A stretch of 64,000 nucleotides of DNA from Candidatus Melainabacteria bacterium (GCA_003151275.1 PLXC01000020.1:62001-126000); one strand, 5' to 3'; counted from the stretch's first letter, positions 35,345-44,740 are shown. Made by a program: numbers and translations. The notes: generated from the letters alone by a model not told the origin.

Positions 35345-36427
35345 ATGGAAGAACAAACGCGCAATGCGACAGTTGCTGTCACCGGTGCGAGTGGGCTTGT
35401 AGGCAGTCACGTCGTTGAGCACCTCGCCGACTGCGGGTTTCATGTCGTCGCCGTTTTGCGAACCGTGCCCGATCATCTGCAAAAATTTATCTCTGCTTAT
35501 AGCGGAGCGGGTTCCATCCAGATCCAAACAGCTGACGTTAGCGACCAAGATGCTCTCGAAAGAGCCTTCTCTGGCGCTCAAGCTGTTGTTCACGCAGCAG
35601 GAAGCGTTGATCCTTTTGGCTCGAAAGAAGCCATATTTGCCACTAACTTTGGTGGCACCGAAAATGCCCTGCGGGCTGCTCTCTTAGCCTCAGTAAAGCA
35701 GTTCATTTTTATCAGTAGCTTGTCGGTGATTACTGGTCAAGGTGATCAGTACGATGTGGATGAATCAACACCGTTGAAACCTTGCGGCGAGTCTTATGCT
35801 GATTCGAAAATCGAGGCCGAAAGGGCGGTGATGAACATGGCCGGAAAAGGAGAAGGAGCGATGAAAGTTACTTCTTTGCGCCCTGGTTTTATTTACGGAC
35901 CGCGCGAGCGCTCCTGGATGCCCAGACTAATCAACTCGATTCGCACTGGCAAAGCCATGCTAATTGACGGTGGCACCAAACAGACGAATGTAATTTATGT
36001 CGGCAATCTCGTCAAAGCAATCGAGTTGGCCTTGTTCAACGAACGTGCTTATGACCAAGTTTATAACCTTACCGATGGTCAAGTTGTTTCGAAAAAGGAA
36101 CTGTTTGATACGATCGCGGACGGTTTGAAATTACCCCGGGTGACCAAGAAGGTACCTGGTTCAATTGCCAAATTCGCTTGCACGACAATTTCGGCAATTG
36201 CACCGGCTTTGTCTATAGATACACAGAAAAAACTGGCTCGCTTTTCCAAAGCGGCATTCAGACTAGCTGCTGTTAATCAGGGTTTCAGTGTGGCCAAAGC
36301 CGAGCGCGACTTGCTATATCAAAATCGAATTCCTTTCCAGGAAGGCATGCGTTGCACGTTGGAGACTTTTCGCAACGCCGATGTGCAACATGACGGCCTA
36401 AGGCTCGGCGAGGCAGCGACTCGATGA
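35345..36427 (+). CDS. NAD(P)-dependent extended SDR, 3-beta-HSD-like
   Basis: This 360-residue protein opens with VAVTGASGLVGSHVVEHL. VVHAAGSVDPFG and the catalytic YADSK motif (near residue 155) follow, then SLRPGFIYGPRERSWMPRL, a segment common to 3-beta-hydroxysteroid dehydrogenase/isomerase and related reductases. A hydrophobic patch near 280-300 could bind membrane or lipid. It is the first of three SDR genes in the cluster. The Mpo1-like gene overlaps its stop codon. Confidence 0.9.
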   Translation: MEEQTRNATVAVTGASGLVGSHVVEHLADCGFHVVAVLRTVPDHLQKFISAYSGAGSIQIQTADVSDQDALERAFSGAQAVVHAAGSVDPFGSKEAIFATNFGGTENALRAALLASVKQFIFISSLSVITGQGDQYDVDESTPLKPCGESYADSKIEAERAVMNMAGKGEGAMKVTSLRPGFIYGPRERSWMPRLINSIRTGKAMLIDGGTKQTNVIYVGNLVKAIELALFNERAYDQVYNLTDGQVVSKKELFDTIADGLKLPRVTKKVPGSIAKFACTTISAIAPALSIDTQKKLARFSKAAFRLAAVNQGFSVAKAERDLLYQNRIPFQEGMRCTLETFRNADVQHDGLRLGEAATR

Positions 36428-36684
36428 ATCCCATTGCGGCGTTCATCATAGACTACTGTCAAAGACACAAACATCCGGTTAATGCCGTCCTGCATGTAAT
36501 CGGCGTGCCGGCTGCGTTTTATGGTATTTATTTGCTATTTGTTGGACAAGCTTTGCTTGGTTATTTGCTTATTTTTCTTGGCTATTTGTTTCAATATCTA
36601 GGTCATCGAGCTCAAGGTAATGAAGTCGGTGAAATAACTCTGATCAAAAATATTTGGCGAAAAGTAAGTCAGCGAGGAGCATAA
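36424..36684 (+). CDS. Small Mpo1/DUF962-like membrane protein
   Basis: This 86-residue protein contains HKHPVNAVLHVIGVPAAFYGIY and FQYLGHRAQGNEVGE. The His-rich pattern (H15, H17, H24, H62) and two membrane helices match the Mpo1/YGL010w family, whose yeast member is an iron-dependent dioxygenase of 2-hydroxy fatty acids. It is shorter than typical members. It starts inside the stop of the upstream SDR (ATGA) and ends inside the next start. Its presence supports a lipid role for the cluster. Confidence 0.82.
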   Translation: MNPIAAFIIDYCQRHKHPVNAVLHVIGVPAAFYGIYLLFVGQALLGYLLIFLGYLFQYLGHRAQGNEVGEITLIKNIWRKVSQRGA

Positions 36685-37646
36685 TGTCTGGGGCAGATAA
36701 ACAACGAGTTTTGGTGGATGGTGCCACTGGCTACCTAGGCAGCCATCTTATAAACAAACTTTGCTTGTCGGGTGCCGATGTTCGGGCATTGGTGCACCCT
36801 GGTGCACGCCAAGCCGATATTGATTTTTTGAAACAACGAGGAGCTTCCGTTTACACCGCCGATTTAAGCGCGCCGACTACAACTGAGGCCTTTGCAAGTT
36901 GCGCATCTGTAGTTCATCTGATTGGCAGTGTTGCACCCAAGAAAGGAGAACGACTCGAAGATCTGCACGCCGGGCAAACTCGTAATCTTGTCACTGCTTG
37001 TAAACGTGCTGGTGTCAAACGCATCGTCATGATTACATCACTTGGTGCCAGTCGCGACGCCAATAACACCTATCACCTGACCAAGTGGGTGGCCGAAGAA
37101 GAGATTCGACACAGTGGCATTGACTATGTGATATTGCGTCCGCCTCTGCTGATTGGACGTGTTGTTGGCAATCGAGATAGCAAGTTGGTCAGACGCTACC
37201 GCGAAATCATTATCGGTAAAAAGGTGGTGCCTCTGATCAATGGTGGCAAGAATAATGTCCAACCATTGTTTGTCGGCGATCTGGTCGAAGCGATTTTTCA
37301 ATGTTTGCAACCCGAACGTGTCGATGTGCTCGGGCGAGAACTCGAGGTGGGCGGACCGGAGGTGCTTACACTGCGCCAATTCGTAGAAAAATTCATGGAC
37401 GTATTAGGGGTTCACAAACCGATCGTTTCTTTACATCCTGCGTTGGCGAATGTTATCGCTTTGATTTGTGAAGCTACCCAGGGCGTTCCTACGGTAAATC
37501 GGGATCAAGTTAAGCTAGCACTGAGCGATAATGTATGTACTGACAATGCCTTGCTGAACCTTCTCAAGCTTCAATTGACGCCTGTAAAGAGTGCGTTGGA
37601 CAGCTACAATACACAAGGTGCGGAAGTGGCGACAGCCAAATCTTAG
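36684..37646 (+). CDS. Atypical SDR, NDUFA9-like NAD(P)-binding protein
   Basis: This 320-residue protein has an N-terminal VLVDGATGYLGSHLI nucleotide loop, VVHLIGSVAPKKGE, then MITSLGASRDANNTYHLTKW, where YHLTK fills the YxxxK position, and LRPPLLIG. This is the pattern of the NDUFA9-like/atypical SDR group, whose members often bind NADPH without strong dehydrogenase activity. The ATG at 36684 overlaps the TAA of the upstream gene (TAATG), with GAGGAG 4 bases before it. An ATG at 36654 would lie inside the previous gene. Confidence 0.9.
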   Translation: MSGADKQRVLVDGATGYLGSHLINKLCLSGADVRALVHPGARQADIDFLKQRGASVYTADLSAPTTTEAFASCASVVHLIGSVAPKKGERLEDLHAGQTRNLVTACKRAGVKRIVMITSLGASRDANNTYHLTKWVAEEEIRHSGIDYVILRPPLLIGRVVGNRDSKLVRRYREIIIGKKVVPLINGGKNNVQPLFVGDLVEAIFQCLQPERVDVLGRELEVGGPEVLTLRQFVEKFMDVLGVHKPIVSLHPALANVIALICEATQGVPTVNRDQVKLALSDNVCTDNALLNLLKLQLTPVKSALDSYNTQGAEVATAKS

Positions 37647-37764
37647 GCTGGGCAGCTTTACGGAGTCGTACAGATTGCCCTGTAGCAGCCGAGCGGCTTT
37701 TGGAGTTGGCATAGCGCATAGCGCATGACGCACCAATTGCCTCGAGACTCCTAATGCAGAGGCC

Positions 37765-37852
37765 AATCCTTGGACGGCGATTCGCGGACGGACAATCCTC
37801 GGACAGCGATCCTTGGACAGCCAATCCTCGGATAGACTATCCTCGGATAAGT
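37765..37852. repeat. 14-15-bp imperfect tandem repeat (unit AATCCTCGGACAGCG)
   Basis: Six consecutive variants of one unit start at 37765, 37780, 37794, 37809, 37823 and 37838, all with the core ATCCTYGGA or ATTCGCGGA. They fill the gap just before the third SDR gene. A shorter run of GCATAGC-like repeats lies at about 37708-37730. The core differs from both the 16-bp array at 9.3 kb and the AACCGATATCGGTT family. Confidence 0.85.
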
Positions 37853-37889
37853 GACAAGGCAATTGCAGGGATACGTTCTGAAAACGAAT

Positions 37890-38987
37890 ATGACAGAGCG
37901 GAGCGAAAGCTATTTGGCAGACGAAATACAAGACAAGAAAATATTAGTGACCGGGGCAACAGGCTTTATCGGTTCCAAACTCGTGCACCGATTGCATGAG
38001 CTTGGTCACAAAGTTAGAACCTTTGGCAGATCGAGCGGACTTGCAAGTCAATTTGCCGGTCTGGACATTGAGCATTACGGCGGTGATATAACGAATCCTG
38101 AGCAAGTATCGTCCGCGGTGCAAAATTGTGACGTAGTTTTCCATTTGGCAGGACTCGTATCGTACAAAAAAAGAGACATCCAACGCCAATTTGGAGTCAA
38201 CGTTCTGGGCACGAGGAACGTTCTTGAAGCGGCTCAAAAAGCTCATGTCAAAAGAATTATTCATACGAGTTCTGTCGCTGCGATTGGTATTCCCCCAGCC
38301 GGTCAGTTAGGCACCGAAGACCTGGAATATAACTTACTTGGGAAAGGCTTAAATTATTGCGATTCCAAGTATGAGGCTGAGCTACAAGTACGACACTTTT
38401 TTCAAGAGGGTGTACCCGTATTGATGCTTAACCCAGGCATCATCTTCGGTGAAGGCGACACGCATCCTCACCACCACGCCATATTCGAATCAATGTCCAA
38501 GGGCAATTTATTCGGCGTTCCTCCCGGTGGCATCCCATTTTCAGACATCAACGATGTGGTCGACGCCCATATTAACGCGATGACAATGGGGCGGCTTGGC
38601 GAGCGCTATGTGCTTGTCAGCGCAAATCTTAGCTTCCGCGACGCCGCCCTGGTTTTCTGCAAGCAGATGGGCACCAAGCCGCCGGTTTTTGAGTATCCGG
38701 GCCCTTTGTTGGTGGCGGCCGGATCCTTTTGCGAAAACATATTGCCCAACCTTCCAAAATGGAAACTTGGAAGCTTGGTCATTTCCAAGCCAATCAATTT
38801 ACCCCTGACCAGGCAACAGACTTGGTTAAGTCAGCACAAGATATTTTTTAGTTCGCAAAAAGCGATTGAGGAATTGAATTTTCATCAAACCCCATTTGAT
38901 CAGACGGTGAGCCGAACGGCGCCTTACTATTTGGGCGTGCAGCGCAGCAAGTTAAACAATAAAGTGCCAAGCTCGATCAACGTATAG
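37890..38987 (+). CDS. NAD-dependent epimerase/reductase (HpnA/dihydroflavonol-reductase-like SDR)
   Basis: This protein of about 365 residues has ILVTGATGFIGSKLVHRLHE at its N-terminus, VVFHLAGLVSYKKRD, HTSSVAAIGIPP and the catalytic YCDSKYEAE motif near residue 163. LNPGIIFGEGDTHPHH follows. The set resembles hopanoid-associated sugar epimerase HpnA and dihydroflavonol-4-reductase relatives. An in-frame GTG at 37851 lies at the end of the tandem repeat; I prefer the ATG at 37890, though neither has a clear ribosome-binding site. It is the third SDR of the cluster. Confidence 0.88.
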   Translation: MTERSESYLADEIQDKKILVTGATGFIGSKLVHRLHELGHKVRTFGRSSGLASQFAGLDIEHYGGDITNPEQVSSAVQNCDVVFHLAGLVSYKKRDIQRQFGVNVLGTRNVLEAAQKAHVKRIIHTSSVAAIGIPPAGQLGTEDLEYNLLGKGLNYCDSKYEAELQVRHFFQEGVPVLMLNPGIIFGEGDTHPHHHAIFESMSKGNLFGVPPGGIPFSDINDVVDAHINAMTMGRLGERYVLVSANLSFRDAALVFCKQMGTKPPVFEYPGPLLVAAGSFCENILPNLPKWKLGSLVISKPINLPLTRQQTWLSQHKIFFSSQKAIEELNFHQTPFDQTVSRTAPYYLGVQRSKLNNKVPSSINV

Positions 38988-39114
38988 TGCTGCAACAGGC
39001 AGTTCTACTTGATTCTGAATGATGATTGGCGGGTAAGATACCAAAGTTCGGCAAGAAGGCAACGCCACTTGATGCTTATCTTGATTCAGCCACGTCGATT
39101 TTGAGGAATAGCGT

Positions 39115-40248
39115 GTGGTCAGTAGCAACTACGCAGGCGGGGTAGACGGACCGTCGCCTAGAGGACCGGCTCAGGCAGCACGCTATCCGTGGATTGTTAA
39201 CCCTGCCGTCGATTTCTTCTTTGTTTACGGCGGACTTGTTTGGATTTGTATTGCGATCAACCTGCTCATCTTGGGTTGGGCTGTACCGAACGATGCAAAT
39301 GCAGGTGCACCAATGTCTCGTGCTCTGCTTATCGCAGTTCTTTTGGGACAACATTTTTTTGCCGATTCCCACACCGCCGCAACATACATGCGTATTTATC
39401 CAGCTGAAGAAAGTCGACAAAAGTTCGAATTTTTCACTAAATATCTTCCTTTGGCCCTGATCCCCACTTTCTTTTACGGGTTGATTGCTCCGGGTGGTGC
39501 TGGTGATTTGATTTATCTCTACCTGCTGCTAGTGTTCTGGCATTATGCTGCCCAGAGCTTTGGCATCTCACTAATCTATTGCTACAAGCGCGGCTACATG
39601 TTCAAAACATGGGAGCGCGAGAGCTATCGCTGGTTTATTTACACGATGATTCTGTTTATTTTTGCCCGCATGCTCACATTTCGCCAATACAGCCCTGCCA
39701 GTTTTTTTGGCGTCAGGTGCCCATTTTGGGGACCGTTGCCAGAATGGGTGTTCGATCTCTCGCGGCTAGCTTTTATCCTAACAGCGGTGATGTTTACTGG
39801 TGTTTTGTTGAAAAAATTTGTGCAAGACAAAAAATCGCCTCCGTTTCCTGCCATTCTAATCGTCTCAACGGTGGCCTTGATCGGCTTCAGTCAAGGCACT
39901 CTCAATTCCTTGTGCTGGATGTATGGACCAGCTTTTTTTCACGGCAGTCAATACATTGCTGTATCCATGGCTTATTACTTAAAGGAGCGCGGCTTGCCTG
40001 AAGGTGCGCCACCATCTGCAGTAGCAGCTTTATTTTGGAAGCAATCAACTTTTCAATACCTGGGCTTGATCATGCTTTCTGGTGTTTTTATATACGTTGG
40101 CATTCCGCATTTTTTTCAGCAAATAGGTTACGACTTTGCTCTGGTGGCGGCCGTATGCCTGGCTGTGTTCAACTTCCACCACTTCGCCACGGACGCGGCA
40201 ATTTGGCGGCTGCGTGATCCCAAACAGCGACAGATCCTGTTGGCGTGA
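39115..40248 (+). CDS. Polytopic membrane protein with conserved-looking histidines
   Basis: This 377-residue protein starts at GTG, with GAGG about 9 bases upstream. It has about eight to nine hydrophobic helices. Histidines sit in or at the ends of helices: QHFFADSHTAATY (near residue 80), VFWHYAAQSFG, AFFHGSQYIA and FNFHHFATDAAIWRLRD (near 350). This suggests a metal-dependent membrane enzyme such as an oxygenase or desaturase, but the usual HxxHH boxes are absent. I do not recognise the family. It is the last gene of the 31.5-40.2 kb cluster and a convergent TPR gene follows. Confidence 0.78.
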   Translation: MVSSNYAGGVDGPSPRGPAQAARYPWIVNPAVDFFFVYGGLVWICIAINLLILGWAVPNDANAGAPMSRALLIAVLLGQHFFADSHTAATYMRIYPAEESRQKFEFFTKYLPLALIPTFFYGLIAPGGAGDLIYLYLLLVFWHYAAQSFGISLIYCYKRGYMFKTWERESYRWFIYTMILFIFARMLTFRQYSPASFFGVRCPFWGPLPEWVFDLSRLAFILTAVMFTGVLLKKFVQDKKSPPFPAILIVSTVALIGFSQGTLNSLCWMYGPAFFHGSQYIAVSMAYYLKERGLPEGAPPSAVAALFWKQSTFQYLGLIMLSGVFIYVGIPHFFQQIGYDFALVAAVCLAVFNFHHFATDAAIWRLRDPKQRQILLA

Positions 40249-40253
40249 TGCCC

Positions 40254-41141
40254 TTATTTGGGCCCAATTTGCTGCCAGGTATTGTTGACTTCATTTGGCG
40301 CTGGCGTAACCGTTGCGTTTGACGCGCTGCCTACAGTTCCAGCAGTTTTTGTGTTGTAGATCAGCTCCAAAAGCTGCTTATAGTACTGTTGCACTTTTGG
40401 GTCTTTATTCTTTTGTCCCTGTGACAGTTGTGTCATCGCTTCTGGGAAATTTTGGTCAAAAGCATAGGCTTTGATCAAACCGCCTCTTGCTGCGTCATTT
40501 TTGGGATCTACGGCAAGGACTGACTTAAACGCCTCTTGGGAGGCCTTGAAATTGCGAGTGGAAAGGTATGCCTCGCCCAGGTTGTAGTTATCAAAGGTGC
40601 TTGGCACGCTGGGCTTAAGCATGTTCGCTAAGAAGAGCAATTGGCTAATGGCATCGCCTGGTCGACTGGTTCTTATCAGCGCATAGGCAAGGTAGCGTCT
40701 GGCGACAATGCTATTGGCGTCAGCGCGCACTGCTTCGCTTAGCAGCTTGACAGCATTGATGAACGAGCCAAGCTTCATTTGTTCGTAGGCTCTATTAAGA
40801 AGTGCTGTCGCTTCTGCGTTAGTCGTTGTGATTGGCGGCCTGGTTACGGATGTTGAGGAGGTCTCAGAGGTCGTCTGGACCGTAGTCGTAGTGACAGCCG
40901 TTGGCGCCGGCGGCGTGGTTAGGACGGTAGTAATTGAAGTCTTGGTTGACCCTGGTTTCTTCGGGGGATAGGTCTGCACAACACCTTTGGTGCTATCTAC
41001 TGGTTTTGGCGTGTCTTCATCGGGCGGCGGTGGTGGCAATAAATCACCGTCGGCAAAGGAAGCCAAACCGCAAGCGCTAGCGAGCACAAACGCGGAGCCA
41101 ACAATCATCAAATATCTTAGAGTACTGTTTACCGAAACCAT
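40254..41141 (-). CDS. Exported TPR-repeat protein with Thr/Pro-rich linker
   Basis: This protein of about 295 residues has a signal peptide (YLMIVGSAFVLASACGLASFA). A Pro- and Thr-rich linker follows (about residues 35-105, with many TTT and PPP runs). TPR units occupy about 108-265: ALLNRAYEQMKLGSFINAVKL and similar. The start at 41141 has GGGAGG 6 bases upstream; an ATG at 41177 would put 12 residues before the signal peptide. The linker suggests a cell-envelope location. Three palindromes lie 130-220 bp upstream. Confidence 0.86.
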   Translation of the reverse strand: MVSVNSTLRYLMIVGSAFVLASACGLASFADGDLLPPPPPDEDTPKPVDSTKGVVQTYPPKKPGSTKTSITTVLTTPPAPTAVTTTTVQTTSETSSTSVTRPPITTTNAEATALLNRAYEQMKLGSFINAVKLLSEAVRADANSIVARRYLAYALIRTSRPGDAISQLLFLANMLKPSVPSTFDNYNLGEAYLSTRNFKASQEAFKSVLAVDPKNDAARGGLIKAYAFDQNFPEAMTQLSQGQKNKDPKVQQYYKQLLELIYNTKTAGTVGSASNATVTPAPNEVNNTWQQIGPK

Positions 41142-41273
41142 CGAAAGCCTCCCAAGAGGGTGGAATAGCAACACCAAGTGTCATCTTAACACCTGGGCAA
41201 TGTTTACCTCATTGTTGATTTCCTTGACAACCATCAGATGCGACTTTAAAGATGCAAACCATCCTAAAACCTG

Positions 41274-41357
41274 AACCGATATCGGTTTGAGGACCATCCT
41301 AAAACCTGAACCGATATCGGTTTGAGGACCATTCTGAAACCTAAACCGATATCGGTT
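41274..41357. repeat. Palindrome cluster E: three copies of AACCGATATCGGTT, exactly 35 bp apart
   Basis: Exact copies start at 41274, 41309 and 41344. The 21 bp between them are also repeated (TTGAGGACCATCCTAAAACC type), so the cluster is a 35-bp direct repeat built around the palindrome. It lies between the TPR gene start (41141) and the end of trmJ (41399), both on the minus strand. Confidence 0.96.
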
Positions 41358-41398
41358 TGATTCTCAGTGTTTCGGACTATCAATTAACGAAGGCTCGG

Positions 41399-42139
41399 TC
41401 AGAGGTCAATCTTAAGAAGAGCTTGATTGAGCTTGTGCAGCACTCCCCGTACAAGATCAGACTCCCGCTTGGTCGGAGCAGCTTTGTAATAGAAGCGACG
41501 CAATTCTTTGGTGACCATGCTCTTGTTAAACTTTCTGGAAAATTCTATGCGATCCAACAGCAGACCAACTTGCTCAAAGAGCTCCTCGTCTGCCTTGCCC
41601 GTGGGTAGAGGCTCATGAACGGAAACGCCCGCTTGATATGGAACACAAAATTTTGATAACTCATATGCAATTACACACGCCGCTTGGGCCACGTTCAAAG
41701 AAGCAAATTCCGGATCTGTCTGAATCCGCGTCAGAATATGGCAGTGAGTTAGCTCATCGTTTGTCAAACCATTGCGTTCATCACCCAAAACGATAGCAAT
41801 TCTGTTGCCGTGTCCCGCACCAGTAATTTTTTCTAGAGCAGTTGAAAGTGGCAAGAGTGGTTGACTTCGTTGCTGCCCCGCCGATGTTCCGACAACCAGA
41901 TTCATGTCCGCGACGGCTTCCTCGAGAGTGAAAAACGTCTGACTAGCTTTGAGAATGTCAAATGCCCCGACGGCCATTTTTCTGGCCTCGGCGTCTTTGT
42001 AATTCCGGGGCGCATCTACGAGTCTTAGATTATGAAAACCGAAATTTTTTGCCAGTCTGGCTAGTGATCCGATGTTGCCTAGATAAACTGGGCGAACCAG
42101 AATGAAGTAGATGTCTTGTGAGTTTAGTAGCGCTTTCAT
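41399..42139 (-). CDS. trmJ: tRNA/rRNA methyltransferase, SpoU family (TrmJ-like)
   Basis: This 246-residue SPOUT protein would 2'-O-methylate tRNA position 32. FILVRPVYLGNIGSLARLAKNFGF is motif 1 with the catalytic Asn/Arg region, IAIVLGDERNGLTNDEL motif 2 and ASLNVAQAACVIAYEL motif 3, forming the knotted SAM site. The C-terminal extension (about 165-246) is as in TrmJ. Its ATG overlaps the stop of the MFS transporter gene (ATGA), so both share a transcript. Confidence 0.92.
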   Translation of the reverse strand: MKALLNSQDIYFILVRPVYLGNIGSLARLAKNFGFHNLRLVDAPRNYKDAEARKMAVGAFDILKASQTFFTLEEAVADMNLVVGTSAGQQRSQPLLPLSTALEKITGAGHGNRIAIVLGDERNGLTNDELTHCHILTRIQTDPEFASLNVAQAACVIAYELSKFCVPYQAGVSVHEPLPTGKADEELFEQVGLLLDRIEFSRKFNKSMVTKELRRFYYKAAPTKRESDLVRGVLHKLNQALLKIDL

Positions 42140-43383
42140 TTTTTGATCGCAGACGAGGTGTCCGTGGCTGACGCTTTCGATTGCGCAGCCTGATTCGGTT
42201 TAAACAATTTATTTCTCAACTTTTTAGATGCCAGCAAAACGAACAAAGTGTAAATTAGCCATCCTGCGGCAGTTGCTCTCAGTATAGTTATGGCTGAATA
42301 GTGGGTTGTAAGCTGTTCAAGGCAAACGGTCGTGATCGCGAAACCGCCCGTCGACAAACAGAGAATGGCGCCGTAGACTTTTGCCCGCAGCTTACTGTTA
42401 AAAACCTTTTGCATGATTGAATCAATAGTAACCAAAGTGGTGGCACCCGTGGTGCCAATGATCAGCAGGAAATAGCGCATCCATAAGTTAGTTCCTAAGA
42501 TCACAAATACAGTACAGCTTGCGGCTGCGATCAGTGTGCTGTAGGTGATTAGCGAACTGCCTCGAAAGTGTTTGGTAAACGTCAGGGATAACACGGAGCC
42601 AGTCACAAATCCGACGGCGACAGCGGCAAAGAGATTAAAGCTTTGAGCGTTGTTTAGCTGCGTGTTCTGCAAGCAAAAGACCAATAACAGCCAGAACATA
42701 ACACCGTGACCAAAATTTAAAAACAGACCCAACCTGAAGATCGATATTGCGTGCCTATGAATTTTGAAAAATGTCGCCACTGCCTGGGTGTCATTTGACA
42801 CAACTAGAATTTTTTGCGTTTTGGATCGGTCGATTGTCCAATAGAAGTACATCGCGATGAAATACACTATTGCCGCAAATCTCAGTGTTTCGTGAGGCAT
42901 CCAAATATCCGACAAAAATGGCGTGGCGCTGACCGCCGCTAAAGTGGCGGCCGTTGTCGTCAATAAAGTCGCTGCATTGGCCTGTCTCAGCTTTTGGGGC
43001 TCAGTAGCAAGGCGCGGCACGATGCCGAAATTGAGCACCGAACAAAATGCAATGCAAGAACATAAGGCAAAAACGCTAAGTGGAATGATGGGCCCGGTTG
43101 CTCCTATCCAAGTAAGCAGGGTTGGGATGATTAGAACCAGGAGGGCGCGCACCACAGTAACTGAAATTAATAACTTTCTATTGTCGTGCCTGTCTACCTG
43201 CGCACCGAATCCATAACTAAACAACACAAAAGGTAAGAGCAGTGCAAGCGTGTTTGATCCCAAACCCTGTCCGTCGGGACCAGACATTACAACTGTTGAA
43301 AGAAGTTGCATTTGGGCCAACCGATCGGCAAATGTCGCCAAACCAGTTCCCGTGAGATATCGAGCAAGTTGCCAATTTACCAA
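42136..43383 (-). CDS. Major facilitator superfamily transporter
   Basis: This 415-residue protein has about twelve hydrophobic helices. The loop after the second helix reads GAQVDRHDNRKLLI, the MFS motif A region (GxxxDRxxRR). It resembles enterobactin-exporter-like or macrolide-type MFS proteins in overall pattern. The substrate is unknown. It is divergent from the secreted hydrolase gene and overlaps trmJ by 4 bp. Confidence 0.88.
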   Translation of the reverse strand: MVNWQLARYLTGTGLATFADRLAQMQLLSTVVMSGPDGQGLGSNTLALLLPFVLFSYGFGAQVDRHDNRKLLISVTVVRALLVLIIPTLLTWIGATGPIIPLSVFALCSCIAFCSVLNFGIVPRLATEPQKLRQANAATLLTTTAATLAAVSATPFLSDIWMPHETLRFAAIVYFIAMYFYWTIDRSKTQKILVVSNDTQAVATFFKIHRHAISIFRLGLFLNFGHGVMFWLLLVFCLQNTQLNNAQSFNLFAAVAVGFVTGSVLSLTFTKHFRGSSLITYSTLIAAASCTVFVILGTNLWMRYFLLIIGTTGATTLVTIDSIMQKVFNSKLRAKVYGAILCLSTGGFAITTVCLEQLTTHYSAITILRATAAGWLIYTLFVLLASKKLRNKLFKPNQAAQSKASATDTSSAIKK

Positions 43384-43613
43384 CAGCTTCGTCTCAAAAA
43401 TTGAAAAGGGGAAGGTCGACTGCGCCCATCCACGATTCCTTGAATCATACTCTCTACCTTAGTCTCACGGCATCAGAATTCAATTTAAGGCAAATTCAGC
43501 GTTGCACATACGTGATCGCATTACTGCGTCTATCGCTTTTCTATACAACCGAAATTATCATGCGACAATGTTGGATGAGCAATGTCCTGAAATCAGAGTG
43601 GTTGCCTCGACTT

Positions 43614-44708
43614 ATGATTTATCGAAGCTTCTTTTCCTTCACCCTATTGGCGCTGCTAACCGTGCCAGGTTTTCAGGCTCGTGCAATTGATGATGCCAGT
43701 GATTCGTTTAGCAAGAAGGCTGATGGCGGCAGGGCTATTGAGCCTCTTCCGACCGTCGAGCCTGCAATGGACGCAGCCAGGTCCGACTCTGATGAACAAA
43801 AGGCGGCCAAAAAAAGAGAAAAGTATATCGTCGAGTTGAGCAGTTCTAAAAAGCAGGTTCGTCGTGGCAACGCGCCGTGTTTGAGTTGGTTGCCGAAGGA
43901 AGGTAACCCCAAAGCGGTAATACTTTGTGTGCACGGTTTGGGTTTGCACAATGGGACATATACCGATTTCGGACAACGCATGGCAGGGTTGGGCTATGCC
44001 ACATATGCCATCGATGTGCGCGGATTTGGCTCTTTTATGGAAGCCAAAGGACGAGAGCAAGTGGATTTCGACGGTTGCCTGCAAGACATTCAATCGACAT
44101 TGAAGGTTTTGCATAGAGCCCACAAAGGTCTGCCCCTGTTTCTTTTGGGGGAATCAATGGGCGGTGCAATTGCTCTCAGAGCGACGGCGATATATCCTGA
44201 TTTGATTGATGGGTTGATCTCTTCGGTGCCAGCAAGCGACCGCTTTAAACAGAATCAAACCCGCTTAAACGTGGCCATTCATCTACTGGAGTCGCCAAAC
44301 AAGCCATTCAACGTCGGAAAGGAATTGATCTCGCAAGCAACCGAGAAGCAAGATTTGCGGGATCAGTGGAGTAAAGATCCGCTCAATAAGCTGAATCTGA
44401 CACCAAACGAACTTTTGCAGTTTCAACATTTTATGAATCAAAATCATAAATGCGCGAAGCTCATTCAAGTGACGCCCGTGCTTTTCGTGCAAGGCTGCCG
44501 AGATAAACTGGTTCGACCAGAAGGCACTGTCGAGCTCTTCAATGAACTGGCGACAAAAGATCGAGAACTGGAATTGATTTCCAATGGAGAACATCTGATT
44601 TTTGAGGAAAATCAATTTACTGCGGATGGGATCAACAAAGTTGCCAGTTGGATCGATAGTCATCTAACAACAGCGCATCTTGCCAGGAGTTCGCCACCCA
44701 CACCGTAA
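43614..44708 (+). CDS. Exported alpha/beta hydrolase, monoacylglycerol-lipase-like
   Basis: This protein of about 364 residues has a signal peptide right after the ATG I chose (RSFFSFTLLALLTVPGFQARA). Longer starts at 43575, 43560 or 43401 are in frame, and none has a clear ribosome-binding site. The catalytic domain shows VILCVHGLGLHNGTY (oxyanion hole), LLGESMGGAIAL (Ser nucleophile), the acid in GCRDKLVRP and the His in SNGEHLIFEE. It likely hydrolyses acyl-glycerides or lysophospholipids outside the cytoplasm. Confidence 0.9.
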   Translation: MIYRSFFSFTLLALLTVPGFQARAIDDASDSFSKKADGGRAIEPLPTVEPAMDAARSDSDEQKAAKKREKYIVELSSSKKQVRRGNAPCLSWLPKEGNPKAVILCVHGLGLHNGTYTDFGQRMAGLGYATYAIDVRGFGSFMEAKGREQVDFDGCLQDIQSTLKVLHRAHKGLPLFLLGESMGGAIALRATAIYPDLIDGLISSVPASDRFKQNQTRLNVAIHLLESPNKPFNVGKELISQATEKQDLRDQWSKDPLNKLNLTPNELLQFQHFMNQNHKCAKLIQVTPVLFVQGCRDKLVRPEGTVELFNELATKDRELELISNGEHLIFEENQFTADGINKVASWIDSHLTTAHLARSSPPTP

Positions 44709-44740
44709 ACGATTTCGGATTCAAAATAAGGGAATGAATT

